Shown here piece after piece: positions 42,930-51,541 of a stretch of DNA of 64,000 nt. The notes below the pieces were generated by a model. That model was given only the letters and a program-made list of their open reading frames with translations, made no database searches and had not been told where the DNA came from. Source of the DNA: CAWKEY01 sp963848675 (GTDB taxonomy: Bacteria; Pseudomonadota; Gammaproteobacteria; Methylococcales; Methylomonadaceae). The position numbers were made by a program, and so were the translations under genes. The stretch's first letter is position 1. Every line of letters begins with the position of its first letter. The DNA lies in NCBI GenBank assembly GCA_963848675.1, contig CAWKEY010000044.1, positions 340,553 to 404,552 on the forward strand, given 5' to 3'.

Positions 42930-45900
42930 TCATTCCGCAACTTTTGATTCAGGTATCGTTTCGTAAATCACCTTCGACAGAGCCGCAAATGCCGCATCTT
43001 CAAAGGCCTTGTCGTCCATATAGCGGGTGACGATTTTGTCGTTCTCGTTCATACGTTGAATCATCAGGTCTTCCAGCATTTTCCTCAGCCCCAGTTGAAA
43101 TTTGTCGAACGGGTTGGCCCGCCGTAGCTGGATTACCTGGGGGGCATGAGTGGCTTTTTCCTTGATCTGCTCGAAAAACAGGCGATCCTCTTCTGTAAAA
43201 TCAGTACCGAAGCGGTTGTTGAGCACCTCGATGATTTCTGAGAGCGGCGCTTTCTCGTCTTTGCCTTTACCTGTGCCGACATCAGTCGGGCTTTTTACCG
43301 TGTACTCGCCTTGCTCATCTGCAAGATCGATAGCGCCGGAAAATACCCGTTGCAGCCGGTAATAGTGCAAATCGACTTCGTCACCAAGATTGACGTTGGT
43401 GTTATCCCGATCCAGCGGCAAATGAGGCAGTAAAAAGCGGCCAAAGCTATACAGCATCTCCAGAGCTGGGTCTGCATACGGGATGATTTGGCTTAAAAAG
43501 GCGTAAACCTTAACGTACCCATTCAATTTGTCGCGAAAGGCAGAGCGTTGTGCTTCATCGCTACTTGCCTTGAAACGGTCCACGGCAGGCTGTAAATGAC
43601 GTTGCAGGTGCGCGTGATCGGCCGGATTCTGTTTGTCCGGTGAACGGTAGAAAATACGAGCAAAGGCTTCCACCTCGTTCCAGTAATAAACCTGCATGCC
43701 ATCCAGGTCATGCTTGATCTGCTCAAGTAAAGCAGGATCGGAGGTTTCTTGCAGGCTGGTAGCGTCATAATAGGGCTTGAACGCCCGGTAGATATCTTCG
43801 GCCTCGTTGACAAAGTCCAGCACAAACGGCGACGCCTTACCCGGCAGCATGCGATTCAGCCGCGACAGGGTTTGCACCGCCTGCACGCCATCCAGACGCT
43901 TGTCGACATACATGGCCATCAGTTTCGGCTGATCGAAACCGGTCTGGTACTTATTGGCAACCAATAGCACCTGATAATCCGGTGAAGCGAAGCGCTCCGG
44001 CAACTGCTTTTCGCTGATCGGCTTACCGTTCACCACATCGCTGTTCATGCCCGGTTCGGTGTATTCCTGACCGTTATCCGGATCGCACACCGTGCCGCTA
44101 AATGCCACCAGCGGCCGCACATCATCATAGCCGTGTTGATCGATATAAGCCTGAAATGCCTGCATGTATTTCACCGCCTGCAAGCGGGAGCTGGTAACGA
44201 CCATGGCCTTGGCTTGACCGCCCAAATGGCTGCGCACATGACGGCGGAAGTGTTCGATGATGATCTCGATCTTCTGGGCAATGTTGGTCGGATGCAGCAC
44301 CAAGAATTTGGCCAATGCCCGCGCCGCCTTTTTCTTCGGCAAGCTAGGGTCGTCCTCCATGGCCTTGACCAATTTGAAATAGGTTTTATAGGTCGTGTAA
44401 TTCTGCAACACGTCCAGGATGAAGCCTTCCTCGATAGCCTGGCGCATGCTGTACAGATGAAACGGCTCCGGCTTGCCCGTGCTGCCAGTGCGGCCGAACA
44501 GCTCCATGGTTTTGCCTTTCGGTGTGGCGGTATAGGCAAAAAAACTCAAGTTGGCTTGCCGTCCGCGCGAAGCCATCACCTGATTTAAACGATCTTCCCA
44601 ATCGCTTTCGTCCTCTTCACTGCCTGAAACATTGGTGCCCAGTATCGCCTTCAATTCGCGCGCCGTTTCGCCGGTTTGCGACGAGTGCGCCTCGTCGACG
44701 ATTACCGCATAGCGCCGTTTGCCGATCTCCGCTTCCCAGGTTTTGGCTTGAGCGCGGGCCAGCTCGTCCGCCGCGTCGATAGTGCCGGCACCGGCGGCAT
44801 GCAACAAGCCGCGCAATACAAACGGAAACTTCTGCAAGGTGGTGATCACGATCTTGGTGCCCTCGATCAGTGCCGCCGCCAATTGCTTGGAATCCTGATC
44901 GATGGCCTTGACCACGCCTTGCGCATGCTCGATCTGATAAATCGCATCCTGCAATTGCCTATCCAACACTTGCCGGTCGGTGATCACAATCACGCAATCG
45001 AACACCTTTTGCTCATTGGCGTCGTGCAAACTGGCCAAACGGTGCGCCAGCCAGGAAATGGAATTGGTCTTGCCGCTGCCGGCCGAATGCTGGATCAGAT
45101 AATTTTGCCCTGGCCCTTCCTGTCTGGCGGCAGCCACCAAGCGCCGGGTCGCATCGAGTTGATGATAACGCGGAAAGATCATCGCTTCTTTCCGGATCAA
45201 GCGGCTGCCGCCCTTGCCGTCTTCGACTTTTTCTTCCTTGCGCTCGATGAAAATAAAGCTGCCGAGAATGTCCAGAAACTGCTCGCGTTCCAGCACCTCT
45301 TCCCAAAAATAGCCGGTACGGTAACCGGAAGGATGCTGCGGATTACCCGCACCGCAAATCACCTCGCCCGGATGACTGCCACGGTTGAACGGCAGAAAAA
45401 AGGTCTTGGCGCCGGCCAGCCGGGTGGTCATGTAAATATCGTCGGGATCGGCGGCGAAATGCACCAGCGCGCGTTGCTTAAACTCGAACAAGGGCGCACG
45501 CGCATTGCGGTCTTGCCGGTACTGCTTGACCGCATGGCGCCAGTTCTGCCCTGTCCAGGGATTTTTCAGCTCGCAAGTCGCTACCGGCAAGCCGTTGACG
45601 GCAAACAGCATGTCCAGCGTACTGTGATCGCCCGGATGGCATGGTGCCTGCCGCGTCACCGTCAGCCGGTTTTGTTGATAGTGCGCCAGCACCTCGGCAT
45701 TCAAACCGTGCGCCGGTTTGAAATACGCCAGCCGAAAGGTCTTGCCGTAAAACTTGAAGCCGTGGCGCAGCACATGCAGCGAACCCTTGATCGCCAGTTC
45801 CTTGACCAGCTCGTTGATGATCAAGGTTTCCAGATTAGAACCATGCTGACCGCGCATGCTTTCCCAAAGTTGAGTTTGGGTAGCGGCGATAAATGCGGTG

Positions 45901-46022
45901 ATGTGCGCCGGGAACAACGCCCTGTCCTTATCCCAATCCCTTACCGAACCGGCCTGCCAGCCCTTGGCCAACAACATGTGCTCAACGTAAGATTCAAAAG
46001 CCTTCTCACTGGTCTGATTCAT
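42930..46022 (-). CDS. hsdR: Type I restriction endonuclease subunit R
   Basis: 1030 residues, normal length. N-terminal nuclease-like region with VNGLPVATCELKNPWTGQNW (the ExK-type motif), then a superfamily 2 translocase: Walker A QHSAGSGKTNSISWLA, Walker B VIVDEAHSSQ (DEAH-type), FAYTATPKGKTMELFGRTG, and QTGFDQPKLMAMYVDKRL with QTLSRLNR. It needs HsdM and HsdS to cut, and hsdM here is damaged. The start overlaps the REP-transposase gene by 17 bp, so it is the last gene of a coupled operon. Confidence 0.95.
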   Translation of the reverse strand: MNQTSEKAFESYVEHMLLAKGWQAGSVRDWDKDRALFPAHITAFIAATQTQLWESMRGQHGSNLETLIINELVKELAIKGSLHVLRHGFKFYGKTFRLAYFKPAHGLNAEVLAHYQQNRLTVTRQAPCHPGDHSTLDMLFAVNGLPVATCELKNPWTGQNWRHAVKQYRQDRNARAPLFEFKQRALVHFAADPDDIYMTTRLAGAKTFFLPFNRGSHPGEVICGAGNPQHPSGYRTGYFWEEVLEREQFLDILGSFIFIERKEEKVEDGKGGSRLIRKEAMIFPRYHQLDATRRLVAAARQEGPGQNYLIQHSAGSGKTNSISWLAHRLASLHDANEQKVFDCVIVITDRQVLDRQLQDAIYQIEHAQGVVKAIDQDSKQLAAALIEGTKIVITTLQKFPFVLRGLLHAAGAGTIDAADELARAQAKTWEAEIGKRRYAVIVDEAHSSQTGETARELKAILGTNVSGSEEDESDWEDRLNQVMASRGRQANLSFFAYTATPKGKTMELFGRTGSTGKPEPFHLYSMRQAIEEGFILDVLQNYTTYKTYFKLVKAMEDDPSLPKKKAARALAKFLVLHPTNIAQKIEIIIEHFRRHVRSHLGGQAKAMVVTSSRLQAVKYMQAFQAYIDQHGYDDVRPLVAFSGTVCDPDNGQEYTEPGMNSDVVNGKPISEKQLPERFASPDYQVLLVANKYQTGFDQPKLMAMYVDKRLDGVQAVQTLSRLNRMLPGKASPFVLDFVNEAEDIYRAFKPYYDATSLQETSDPALLEQIKHDLDGMQVYYWNEVEAFARIFYRSPDKQNPADHAHLQRHLQPAVDRFKASSDEAQRSAFRDKLNGYVKVYAFLSQIIPYADPALEMLYSFGRFLLPHLPLDRDNTNVNLGDEVDLHYYRLQRVFSGAIDLADEQGEYTVKSPTDVGTGKGKDEKAPLSEIIEVLNNRFGTDFTEEDRLFFEQIKEKATHAPQVIQLRRANPFDKFQLGLRKMLEDLMIQRMNENDKIVTRYMDDKAFEDAAFAALSKVIYETIPESKVAE

Positions 46023-46656
46023 AGGATTCCCCAGTAGGGGCGAAAAATCTTTCGCCCCTACGGTTGTTAACGTTCAAACTGTCCAATTCCCATTGCATCG
46101 GGTTATTTTGGATGTATTCCCGAATTAGGCTTAGTTGCTGCTCGCTACGCACAATGTGTTCCCAATAATTGCGCTGCCAAACGGTTTGTATTTGAGTGTT
46201 GTTTTTTGCCCATTTACTGACACCAATTTTGAACCCCCGGATTATCGAACCCAGTGTTTTCGATGCACCCAGAGGGCGTAGGGGCGAAAAATCTTTCGTC
46301 TCTACAATCCGCGAATAATCATTCTCCCCGGCGTTGATCATCAAAATGCCATGAACATGATTAGGCATCGTGACAAATGCATCTAATGATACGTTCGGGA
46401 AATGCGAAGGAATTTCATCCCAACAATATTTCACCATCCTGCCCAATTCGTTTGGGACCATTATGCCGTCTTCAATAAAGCCAAACAAACAGGCTTTTTG
46501 ATTCGCGCAAACGGTTACGAAATAGACACCCGCCTGAGCGTAATCGTAATTTTTCAACCGAATCGAACGGCGGTTGCGTGGCTGTGAAGTTTGACCGGTT
46601 TGTAGGGGCGAAAAATTTTTCGCCCCTACGGATTCATAATTTTGACTCATGGTCAT
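46006..46656 (-). CDS. REP-associated tyrosine transposase (RAYT, Y1 HUH family)
   Basis: 216 residues. HUH signature VTMPNHVHGILM, expected catalytic Tyr in LIREYIQNNP, and typical RRSIRLKNYDYAQAGVYFVT and WQRNYWEHIVRSE. Such proteins process REP palindromes as single-stranded DNA. Three 28-base REP palindromes (46034, 46278, 46602) lie inside the coding sequence and are translated as NFSPL, DFSPLRPLG and ERFFAPTG. It overlaps hepT by 4 bp and hsdR by 17 bp; expression would be tied to the restriction operon. Confidence 0.92.
   Translation of the reverse strand: MTMSQNYESVGAKNFSPLQTGQTSQPRNRRSIRLKNYDYAQAGVYFVTVCANQKACLFGFIEDGIMVPNELGRMVKYCWDEIPSHFPNVSLDAFVTMPNHVHGILMINAGENDYSRIVETKDFSPLRPLGASKTLGSIIRGFKIGVSKWAKNNTQIQTVWQRNYWEHIVRSEQQLSLIREYIQNNPMQWELDSLNVNNRRGERFFAPTGESYESDQ
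46034..46061. repeat. REP palindrome, copy A (inside RAYT, 3' end)
   Basis: 28 bases: arms GTAGGGGCGAAA and TTTCGCCCCTAC separated by AATC. Perfect arms; the target type expected for the RAYT it lies in. Confidence 0.85.
46278..46305. repeat. REP palindrome, copy B (inside RAYT, middle)
   Basis: Same 28-base element with the right arm changed to TTTCGTCTCTAC, two substitutions from the consensus, so it is an older or decayed copy. Confidence 0.8.
46602..46629. repeat. REP palindrome, copy C (inside RAYT, 5' end)
   Basis: Arms GTAGGGGCGAAA and TTTCGCCCCTAC around AATT, perfect arms; encodes the NFSPL segment near residue 14 of the RAYT. Confidence 0.85.
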
Positions 46657-47081
46657 CCCTGGTGTTGATCGACATCGCGCAGCAGCAAAGCGCGGCTGTA
46701 ATCCAGAAATTCATCCAGATGGAGGGTGATGATGCTGACGGTGATCGGTAATTGCAGGCGTTGATAGTCGTGCATGGCGATATTGCGAAAACCGACCATG
46801 CGCTTGAGCGCTGGGGCCAGTTCGCCATCGATCAAACCGCCTTGACTGAGCAGTTCGAACACGTCACGCGCGCTTTGCGGCACGCCCAGCTTTTCGCGCC
46901 TGATCAGGTGTTGGCCCATGTCCAATGCGGCCTCGCAGGCACGCTGGATGTTCAGGATGGCGGCATCCTGGCGCGTGTAATCCTCGGCAAAGCCGCCGGG
47001 ATTGGCGGCGTATTCCTCCTTCGCCCGTGCCACGGCGCGCTCGATGGTCGCCGCCTTGTTGATCAATACATCATCGATCAT
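46653..47081 (-). CDS. hepT: HepT-type (DUF86/HEPN) toxin
   Basis: 142 residues from the ATG beginning MIDDVLINKAATIERAV; the longer frame to 47129 lies within mntA. All-helical HEPN domain with the R-x4-H-x-Y motif RNIAMHDYQRL expected at the active site. Partner of the nucleotidyltransferase-type antitoxin upstream, which it overlaps by 11 bp. MntA neutralises HepT by AMPylating the Tyr of that motif in characterised systems. Placed inside the type I restriction operon. Confidence 0.92.
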   Translation of the reverse strand: MIDDVLINKAATIERAVARAKEEYAANPGGFAEDYTRQDAAILNIQRACEAALDMGQHLIRREKLGVPQSARDVFELLSQGGLIDGELAPALKRMVGFRNIAMHDYQRLQLPITVSIITLHLDEFLDYSRALLLRDVDQHQG

Positions 47082-47466
47082 AAATACTGCCCCGTTTTCG
47101 AATGTCGTCCAGCAACCCGGCGCGCGCACTATCGAGCGCCGTTTTTTCGCTCAGGATCGCCGACTCGTACAAGGCCGCCTGCGCATCCGCCTCCCACCAG
47201 CGTTCGCCCAGCGTGATGATCTGGTATTGCAATACCGTCGATGCGGCGCGCAGATCCACCAAATCGACGGGGCAACCGGCCAGGTCGGCCAGATCGCCTG
47301 CCAACGCCCACAGCGCGTGCTGATCGACATAACCGGCCACCAACACCGCCAGATCCAGATCGCTGTCCGGTCCAGCCGTACCCTGAATACGGCTGCCAAA
47401 CGCGTACACGCCCAGCAGATTTTCCAAGCGCATTTGCAAGAACTCAACGATGGCCTCGCGCTGCAT
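47071..47466 (-). CDS. mntA: MntA-type minimal nucleotidyltransferase antitoxin
   Basis: 131 residues from ATG 47466, which has GAGGCG about eight bases upstream; the frame extends to 47484 into hsdS. Carries YAFGSRIQGTAGPDSDLDLAV, the GSx9-10DxD motif of MNT-fold AMP transferases, and a third Asp in CPVDLVDL. Typical antitoxin of HepT. Starts one base after the hsdS stop. Confidence 0.92.
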   Translation of the reverse strand: MQREAIVEFLQMRLENLLGVYAFGSRIQGTAGPDSDLDLAVLVAGYVDQHALWALAGDLADLAGCPVDLVDLRAASTVLQYQIITLGERWWEADAQAALYESAILSEKTALDSARAGLLDDIRKRGSIYDR

Positions 47467-47467
47467 G

Positions 47468-48757
47468 TTATGCGCCTCGCACATCGATTTTGCCGGTCAC
47501 GGCGGCGGTGATCAGCGCGCTGCGGTATTCCTGCAAGCGGGCAATCGCCGCTTCGACCTTTTCGATCAGGCGGTCGATTTTGCCGGTTTCGCGATCGAGG
47601 TAGGCGGCGATGGCGGTTTGTTCGTGAAGTGGTGGAATTGGAACAAACTCTGCTCGTACTCTAGTACCAGTGATTAGAGGTTGCGCCGTTTTCTCTGCAA
47701 TTTCATTCAAATTTCGTGTGCGAAGAACAGCAGTTAAATATTTGGATTCAAAAGCAACTTTGTTAATGGTTAACACCAGAGCATTATCAGTGATCCAGGC
47801 TGGGAAATTTACCTCATGAATATTTCCACAAAGAGCGCCAACACGTCCAACAATAATAACGGCAGAGTTTGTATTGCTTGAGGAACAATATCCCATAATC
47901 CCATTACCCCCGATAACAGGAAACCGTGAATCTCCATCTCTTTCTGGAGAAACATCAGTAGGAGATAAACCATCGCCACTCTTAGTCCGTACACGCCATT
48001 TCAATGCCATCACTTGCCACTTTTCGGGTACTTCACCCAACCATTCAATACCGGTTTGCTTGAAGTTAGTGTGGGGTTCAAGGCCAAATTCCCGCGCCAC
48101 ATCGGCAGGCAGTCCGTGCGTGACGTTGCGGGAGATCAGCGCGGTGCGTTTTTCCTTGAGCAGTTCGACCAGCTTGCGCTTCTTCCCCACCAGCGTGTCG
48201 ATGCGCCCGGTTTCACTATCCAGAAAATCGGCGATGGCGGTTTGTTCGGTATCCGATGGAGCTGGTATGGATATATCGCCAATTTCACTTGCATTCACAG
48301 CCGGATAACTAACTCCGACTGAACGAGCCACGACGCTTTCCACAAATGAAGATTCTTTTAATGCATAAGCTAGAAAATTAGGCTTGATTTGCCCCGGTCG
48401 TACGATTGCAAAACCCGTTGAAACGATTAATTGTTCGTCAGTGTTGGGAACTGAAGCAATGGCGCGTAAATACGTCCTAACCGTCGAAACAATAATGTCA
48501 CACGCTTGAACTTTTCGTCTGGCGCGTGATGGCGCATTTTCGAAAATCATGGTTTCGCGCGCCGTGATACCGTCTACCAAGCTAACACTACCAATATCGA
48601 CATATGAAAATTCATAGTCTGGATTGGTCGATTCGGGAAGCGTGCTGTCGTTAATCGAAGCCAAATACTTCAGCCTCTTCACCTCCCAATGCTCCGGCAC
48701 ATCCCCCAACCATGCTAGGCCGCTGTCCTTGTATGTCGGATAAGCCGGATATTTCAT
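47468..48757 (-). CDS. hsdS: Type I restriction-modification specificity subunit
   Basis: 429 residues from the ATG beginning MKYPAYPTYKDSGLAWLG; the open frame further upstream runs through a dispersed repeat. Two target-recognition domains, each opened by WLGDVPEHWEVKRLKYLA or WLGEVPEKWQVMALKWRV and closed by a conserved helix (EQTAIADFLDSETGRIDTLV and EQTAIAAYLDRETGKIDRLI). Gives the methylase and nuclease their sequence specificity for a bipartite site. It appears intact although its partner hsdM is not. Confidence 0.93.
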   Translation of the reverse strand: MKYPAYPTYKDSGLAWLGDVPEHWEVKRLKYLASINDSTLPESTNPDYEFSYVDIGSVSLVDGITARETMIFENAPSRARRKVQACDIIVSTVRTYLRAIASVPNTDEQLIVSTGFAIVRPGQIKPNFLAYALKESSFVESVVARSVGVSYPAVNASEIGDISIPAPSDTEQTAIADFLDSETGRIDTLVGKKRKLVELLKEKRTALISRNVTHGLPADVAREFGLEPHTNFKQTGIEWLGEVPEKWQVMALKWRVRTKSGDGLSPTDVSPERDGDSRFPVIGGNGIMGYCSSSNTNSAVIIVGRVGALCGNIHEVNFPAWITDNALVLTINKVAFESKYLTAVLRTRNLNEIAEKTAQPLITGTRVRAEFVPIPPLHEQTAIAAYLDRETGKIDRLIEKVEAAIARLQEYRSALITAAVTGKIDVRGA

Positions 48758-48778
48758 TGGCGGACGCCTTTGCCCATG

Positions 48779-48885
48779 TCCGTCGTTCCGGGGATTGCCG
48801 GAACCCAGTAGCCAGGGAGGGCAAGCCGCAAGCTGTCCCTGCACCCTGGATTTCGGCAATCCCTGCCGAAATGACACGCCGCATC
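48779..48885. repeat. Dispersed intergenic repeat (copy 2, inverted relative to copy 1)
   Basis: TCCGTCGTTCCGGGGATTGCC ... GGAACCCAGTAGCCAGGGA ... CTGGATTTCGGCAATCCCTG ... CCGAAATGACAC. The reverse complement shares its block order and termini with 247-435. Located between hsdS and the hsdM tail; it explains the spurious extension of the hsdS frame. Confidence 0.6.
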
Positions 48886-49024
48886 CACAATCTTACAAAG
48901 CAGAATCAAGTCATGCCCTATCGGTAAACGGTATTCCGAAGCCGGTCCGCCGGAGACGGCGGGGCGGCGTACGCCGTATTGGTTGGTTTCTCGCCTCGTC
49001 ATACCTTTCATGGCGTCATTTCCC

Positions 49025-49224
49025 TCAACCGGCCGTCGATGAATCGGTAGGTGGTCGGGTTGAATGCATTAAACCCAGCATAACCAAACCTTCACGCTGG
49101 GTTTCGCGTTGTTCAACCCAGTCTATGCACTGTGGCGATGGTGCTGGAGATTGTGTGGACAGCGTCTCCACTTTTTGCGCGACCGCTTCGATTGTTTTTA
49201 ATTGCGGAAAAGTAACGTTTGCGT
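49025..49224. repeat. Hairpin repeat region between hsdM and hsdS
   Basis: AAACCCAGC (about 49073-49081) and GCTGGGTTT (about 49099-49107) form a stem with a TATAACC-type loop, flanked by GGTTGAATGC/GTTCAACCC halves, a form of intergenic palindrome seen in many proteobacteria. A GTG-initiated 67-codon frame on the minus strand (49228 to 49025) overlaps the hsdM end but largely translates this repeat, so it is not called as a gene. Confidence 0.5.
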
Positions 49225-51349
49225 TCACGCCGTCACTTCCTTCAATAAGTCGAGAATCTCGCCTTCCAGGGTTTTGATCTCGGCTTCGATTTCTTCGAGT
49301 TCGCGCGGCGGTTCGTAGCGGTAGAAATGCCGGTTCAGCGGGATTTCGTAGCCGATTTTGGTTTTGCTGTGGTCTATCCAGGCATCGGGTACGTGCGGAA
49401 ATACTTCACGCTGAAAGTAGGCTTCGATACTCTCCTTGAGCGGGACAGTTTCGGTGTCGCGTAATTCGGCGTCGGGTTCCGGGTTGCCGTGTTTGTCGGT
49501 GCAGATTTGCGCATTTTCATCGCGTTCCCCCAACGCCGCACAAACCGCTTTCAGTTCGGTGGCCGATAAGCGGATATTCATTGCCTGTTCGGTTGCGCGC
49601 AAGGCTTGCAAAAATGCCCGCGATTTAGGTACAACGTAGGGGCGAAAGATTTTTCGCCCCTACCGACCAACAAATCGCGGATTTGTTGCTGGCGGGCGCG
49701 GCCGGCTTCGATTTCCTGTTGGCGGACGGTTTCGTTCTTTTTACTGCTGCCGGCCAGGTTGACGAACGCGGTTTGCTCTTCCAAGGCGAGCGATACGCTC
49801 GGCATTGGCTTGAAAGTTCAGCCGTAGCGGGCGCTCGACGGTGATCTTGTGGTATCCGAAGTCTTCGTTATCGAATACCTTGCTGACCACTAAAACTTTC
49901 TCTTTGCCATCGAGCGTAAAACGCCGGGTTTCGCCATCGGTGTTTGTGGCATAGATGCGGGTAATTTCACCGATATGATCCGGGTCTTTGGCTTTGTCGC
50001 TAGGGTCGCCGATGCGGCGGCGCTTGTTGCCCAGCGATTTTTCCATAGGCACCCACAGATTACGCGCGTCGATCAGTTGCACTTTGCCTTTGCGCTGCGG
50101 CTCCTTACGGTTGCTGATGATCCAGATGTATGTGGAAATGCCGGTGTTGTAAAACAGTTGCTCCGGCAAGGCGACGATGGCTTCCAGCCAGTCGTTTTCT
50201 ATGATCCAGCGGCGGATTTCGCTTTCGCCGCTGCCGGCATCGCCGGTAAACAGCGGCGAGCCGTTGAACACGATGCCGATGCGGCTGACCGCCATTTTCC
50301 GGGCTACGCATTTTGGCAATCATGTGTTGCAGGAATAACAAGGCGCCGTCGTTGATGCGCGGGGTGCCGGCCCCAAAGCGTCCGGCATAGCCCAGGGTGT
50401 CGGCTTCCTGCTGAATGTACTTTTGCTGCTGTTTCCACTCCACGCCGAACGGCGGATTGGCCAGCATGTAGTCGAAGGTCCATTGATTGCCGTCGCTGTC
50501 GCGGTCGAAGCCATCGCGGGTGAAGGTGTCGCCGAGGATAACGTTATCGGCATCCTCGCCCTTGATCAGCATGTCGGATTTGCAGACCGCCCAGGCCTCG
50601 TCGTTCCAGTCCTGGCCGAACACTTTGGGTTGAGCGTCGGCATTGAGTTTACGGATGTATTCCTCGGCCACCGACAGCATGCCGCCGGTGCCGCAAGCGG
50701 GATCATAGATGGTTTTGACCACATGGCTTTGGGCCAGGTCTTGCTCCGGCGCCAGCAACAGGTTGACCATCAGTTTGATGACTTCGCGCGGGGTGAAATG
50801 CTCGCCGGCTTCTTCGTTGGATTGCTCGGCGCCGATGCGGATCAGTTCCTCGAACACATAACCCATCTGCACATTATCGACCCGTTGCGGCGACAGATCG
50901 ATGGCGGCAAAGGCCTTGATCACTTCGAACAGAATATTTTTCTCGGCCATGTGGGCAATCTGATCGCTGAACTTGAATTTCTCCATGATCGCGCGGACAT
51001 TGGGCGAGAAACCATTGATGTAGCTGTTTAGATTGGGGGCGAGGTTGTTCGGATCGTTGAGCAGGGAATGACCGGCGTTTTTGTCGAACTGCATGCGCGA
51101 CAGATTGTAGAAGCGGTGGCCGGTAATGGCTTGCAGCCGTGCTTGTATAACCCGTTCCGGTTTGGTTTTAAGGGCTTGGAATTCCTCGAATGCGGCTTGT
51201 TTGCTTGGCTCCAGCAGACAATCGAAGCGGCGCAATACTGTCAACGGCAATATGACTTTACGGTATTCGTTGCGCTTGTAGGGGCCACGCAATAAGTTGC
51301 AAATGCTCCAGATAAAACTGGCCAGTTGGCTGTGGGTTTCTCCATTCAT
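49225..51349 (-). pseudogene. hsdM: Type I DNA methyltransferase subunit M, broken by two frameshifts and a REP
   Basis: Continuous HsdM similarity runs across four reading frames. Frame 1 (51349 to ~50290) has TIYDPACGTGGMLSVAEEY and the DYMLANPPFGVEW catalytic motif. After an apparent extra base near 50288 (GGCGG-T-CAGCCGC on the minus strand) the next frame continues SRIGIVFNGSPLFTGDAGSG. An extra base at 49781-49782 shifts into EEQTAFVNLAGSSKKNE. A REP at 49636-49663 then shifts into FLQALRATEQ and ends with LNRHFYRYEPPRELEEIEAE. The adenine methylase is probably inactive, which would also disable restriction. The single-base shifts could be sequencing errors; the REP is not. Confidence 0.88.
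49636..49663. repeat. REP palindrome, copy D (inside hsdM)
   Basis: GTAGGGGCGAAAGATTTTTCGCCCCTAC, one base from copy C. It lies between the HsdM segments QQQIRDLL and SRAFLQAL and coincides with a frame change, as expected if a 28-base (27+1) unit was inserted. Confidence 0.85.
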
Positions 51350-51541
51350 TGGTGTTGTTCCTTGTTATCGATATTCAGCTTACCGTTCCGGGTGCTTGAT
51401 ACAAAAAAACCTAACTGCTTTTGGTTGGCCTCAGTGTATTTTTGTTGCCATCATCGCAGCGTGTTTTATGGCAATACCAATTCCCGAACCCAAAGTCGCC
51501 GGTACGTTCCCCGTGGTCTACAAAACAGAATAAGCAGGCGG

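Noticed and set aside
44676..46037. 453-codon plus-strand frame opposite hsdR
   Set aside because: A shadow of the clear hsdR coding frame; His/Gln/Arg-rich antisense composition.
49025..49228. Small GTG-initiated gene overlapping the hsdM end
   Set aside because: More than half of it translates a hairpin repeat; no family similarity.
51297..51533. Plus-strand frame ending in PIPEPKVAGTFPVVYKTE
   Set aside because: The 3' part looks protein-like, but the 5' part overlaps hsdM and there is no start signal or family match.
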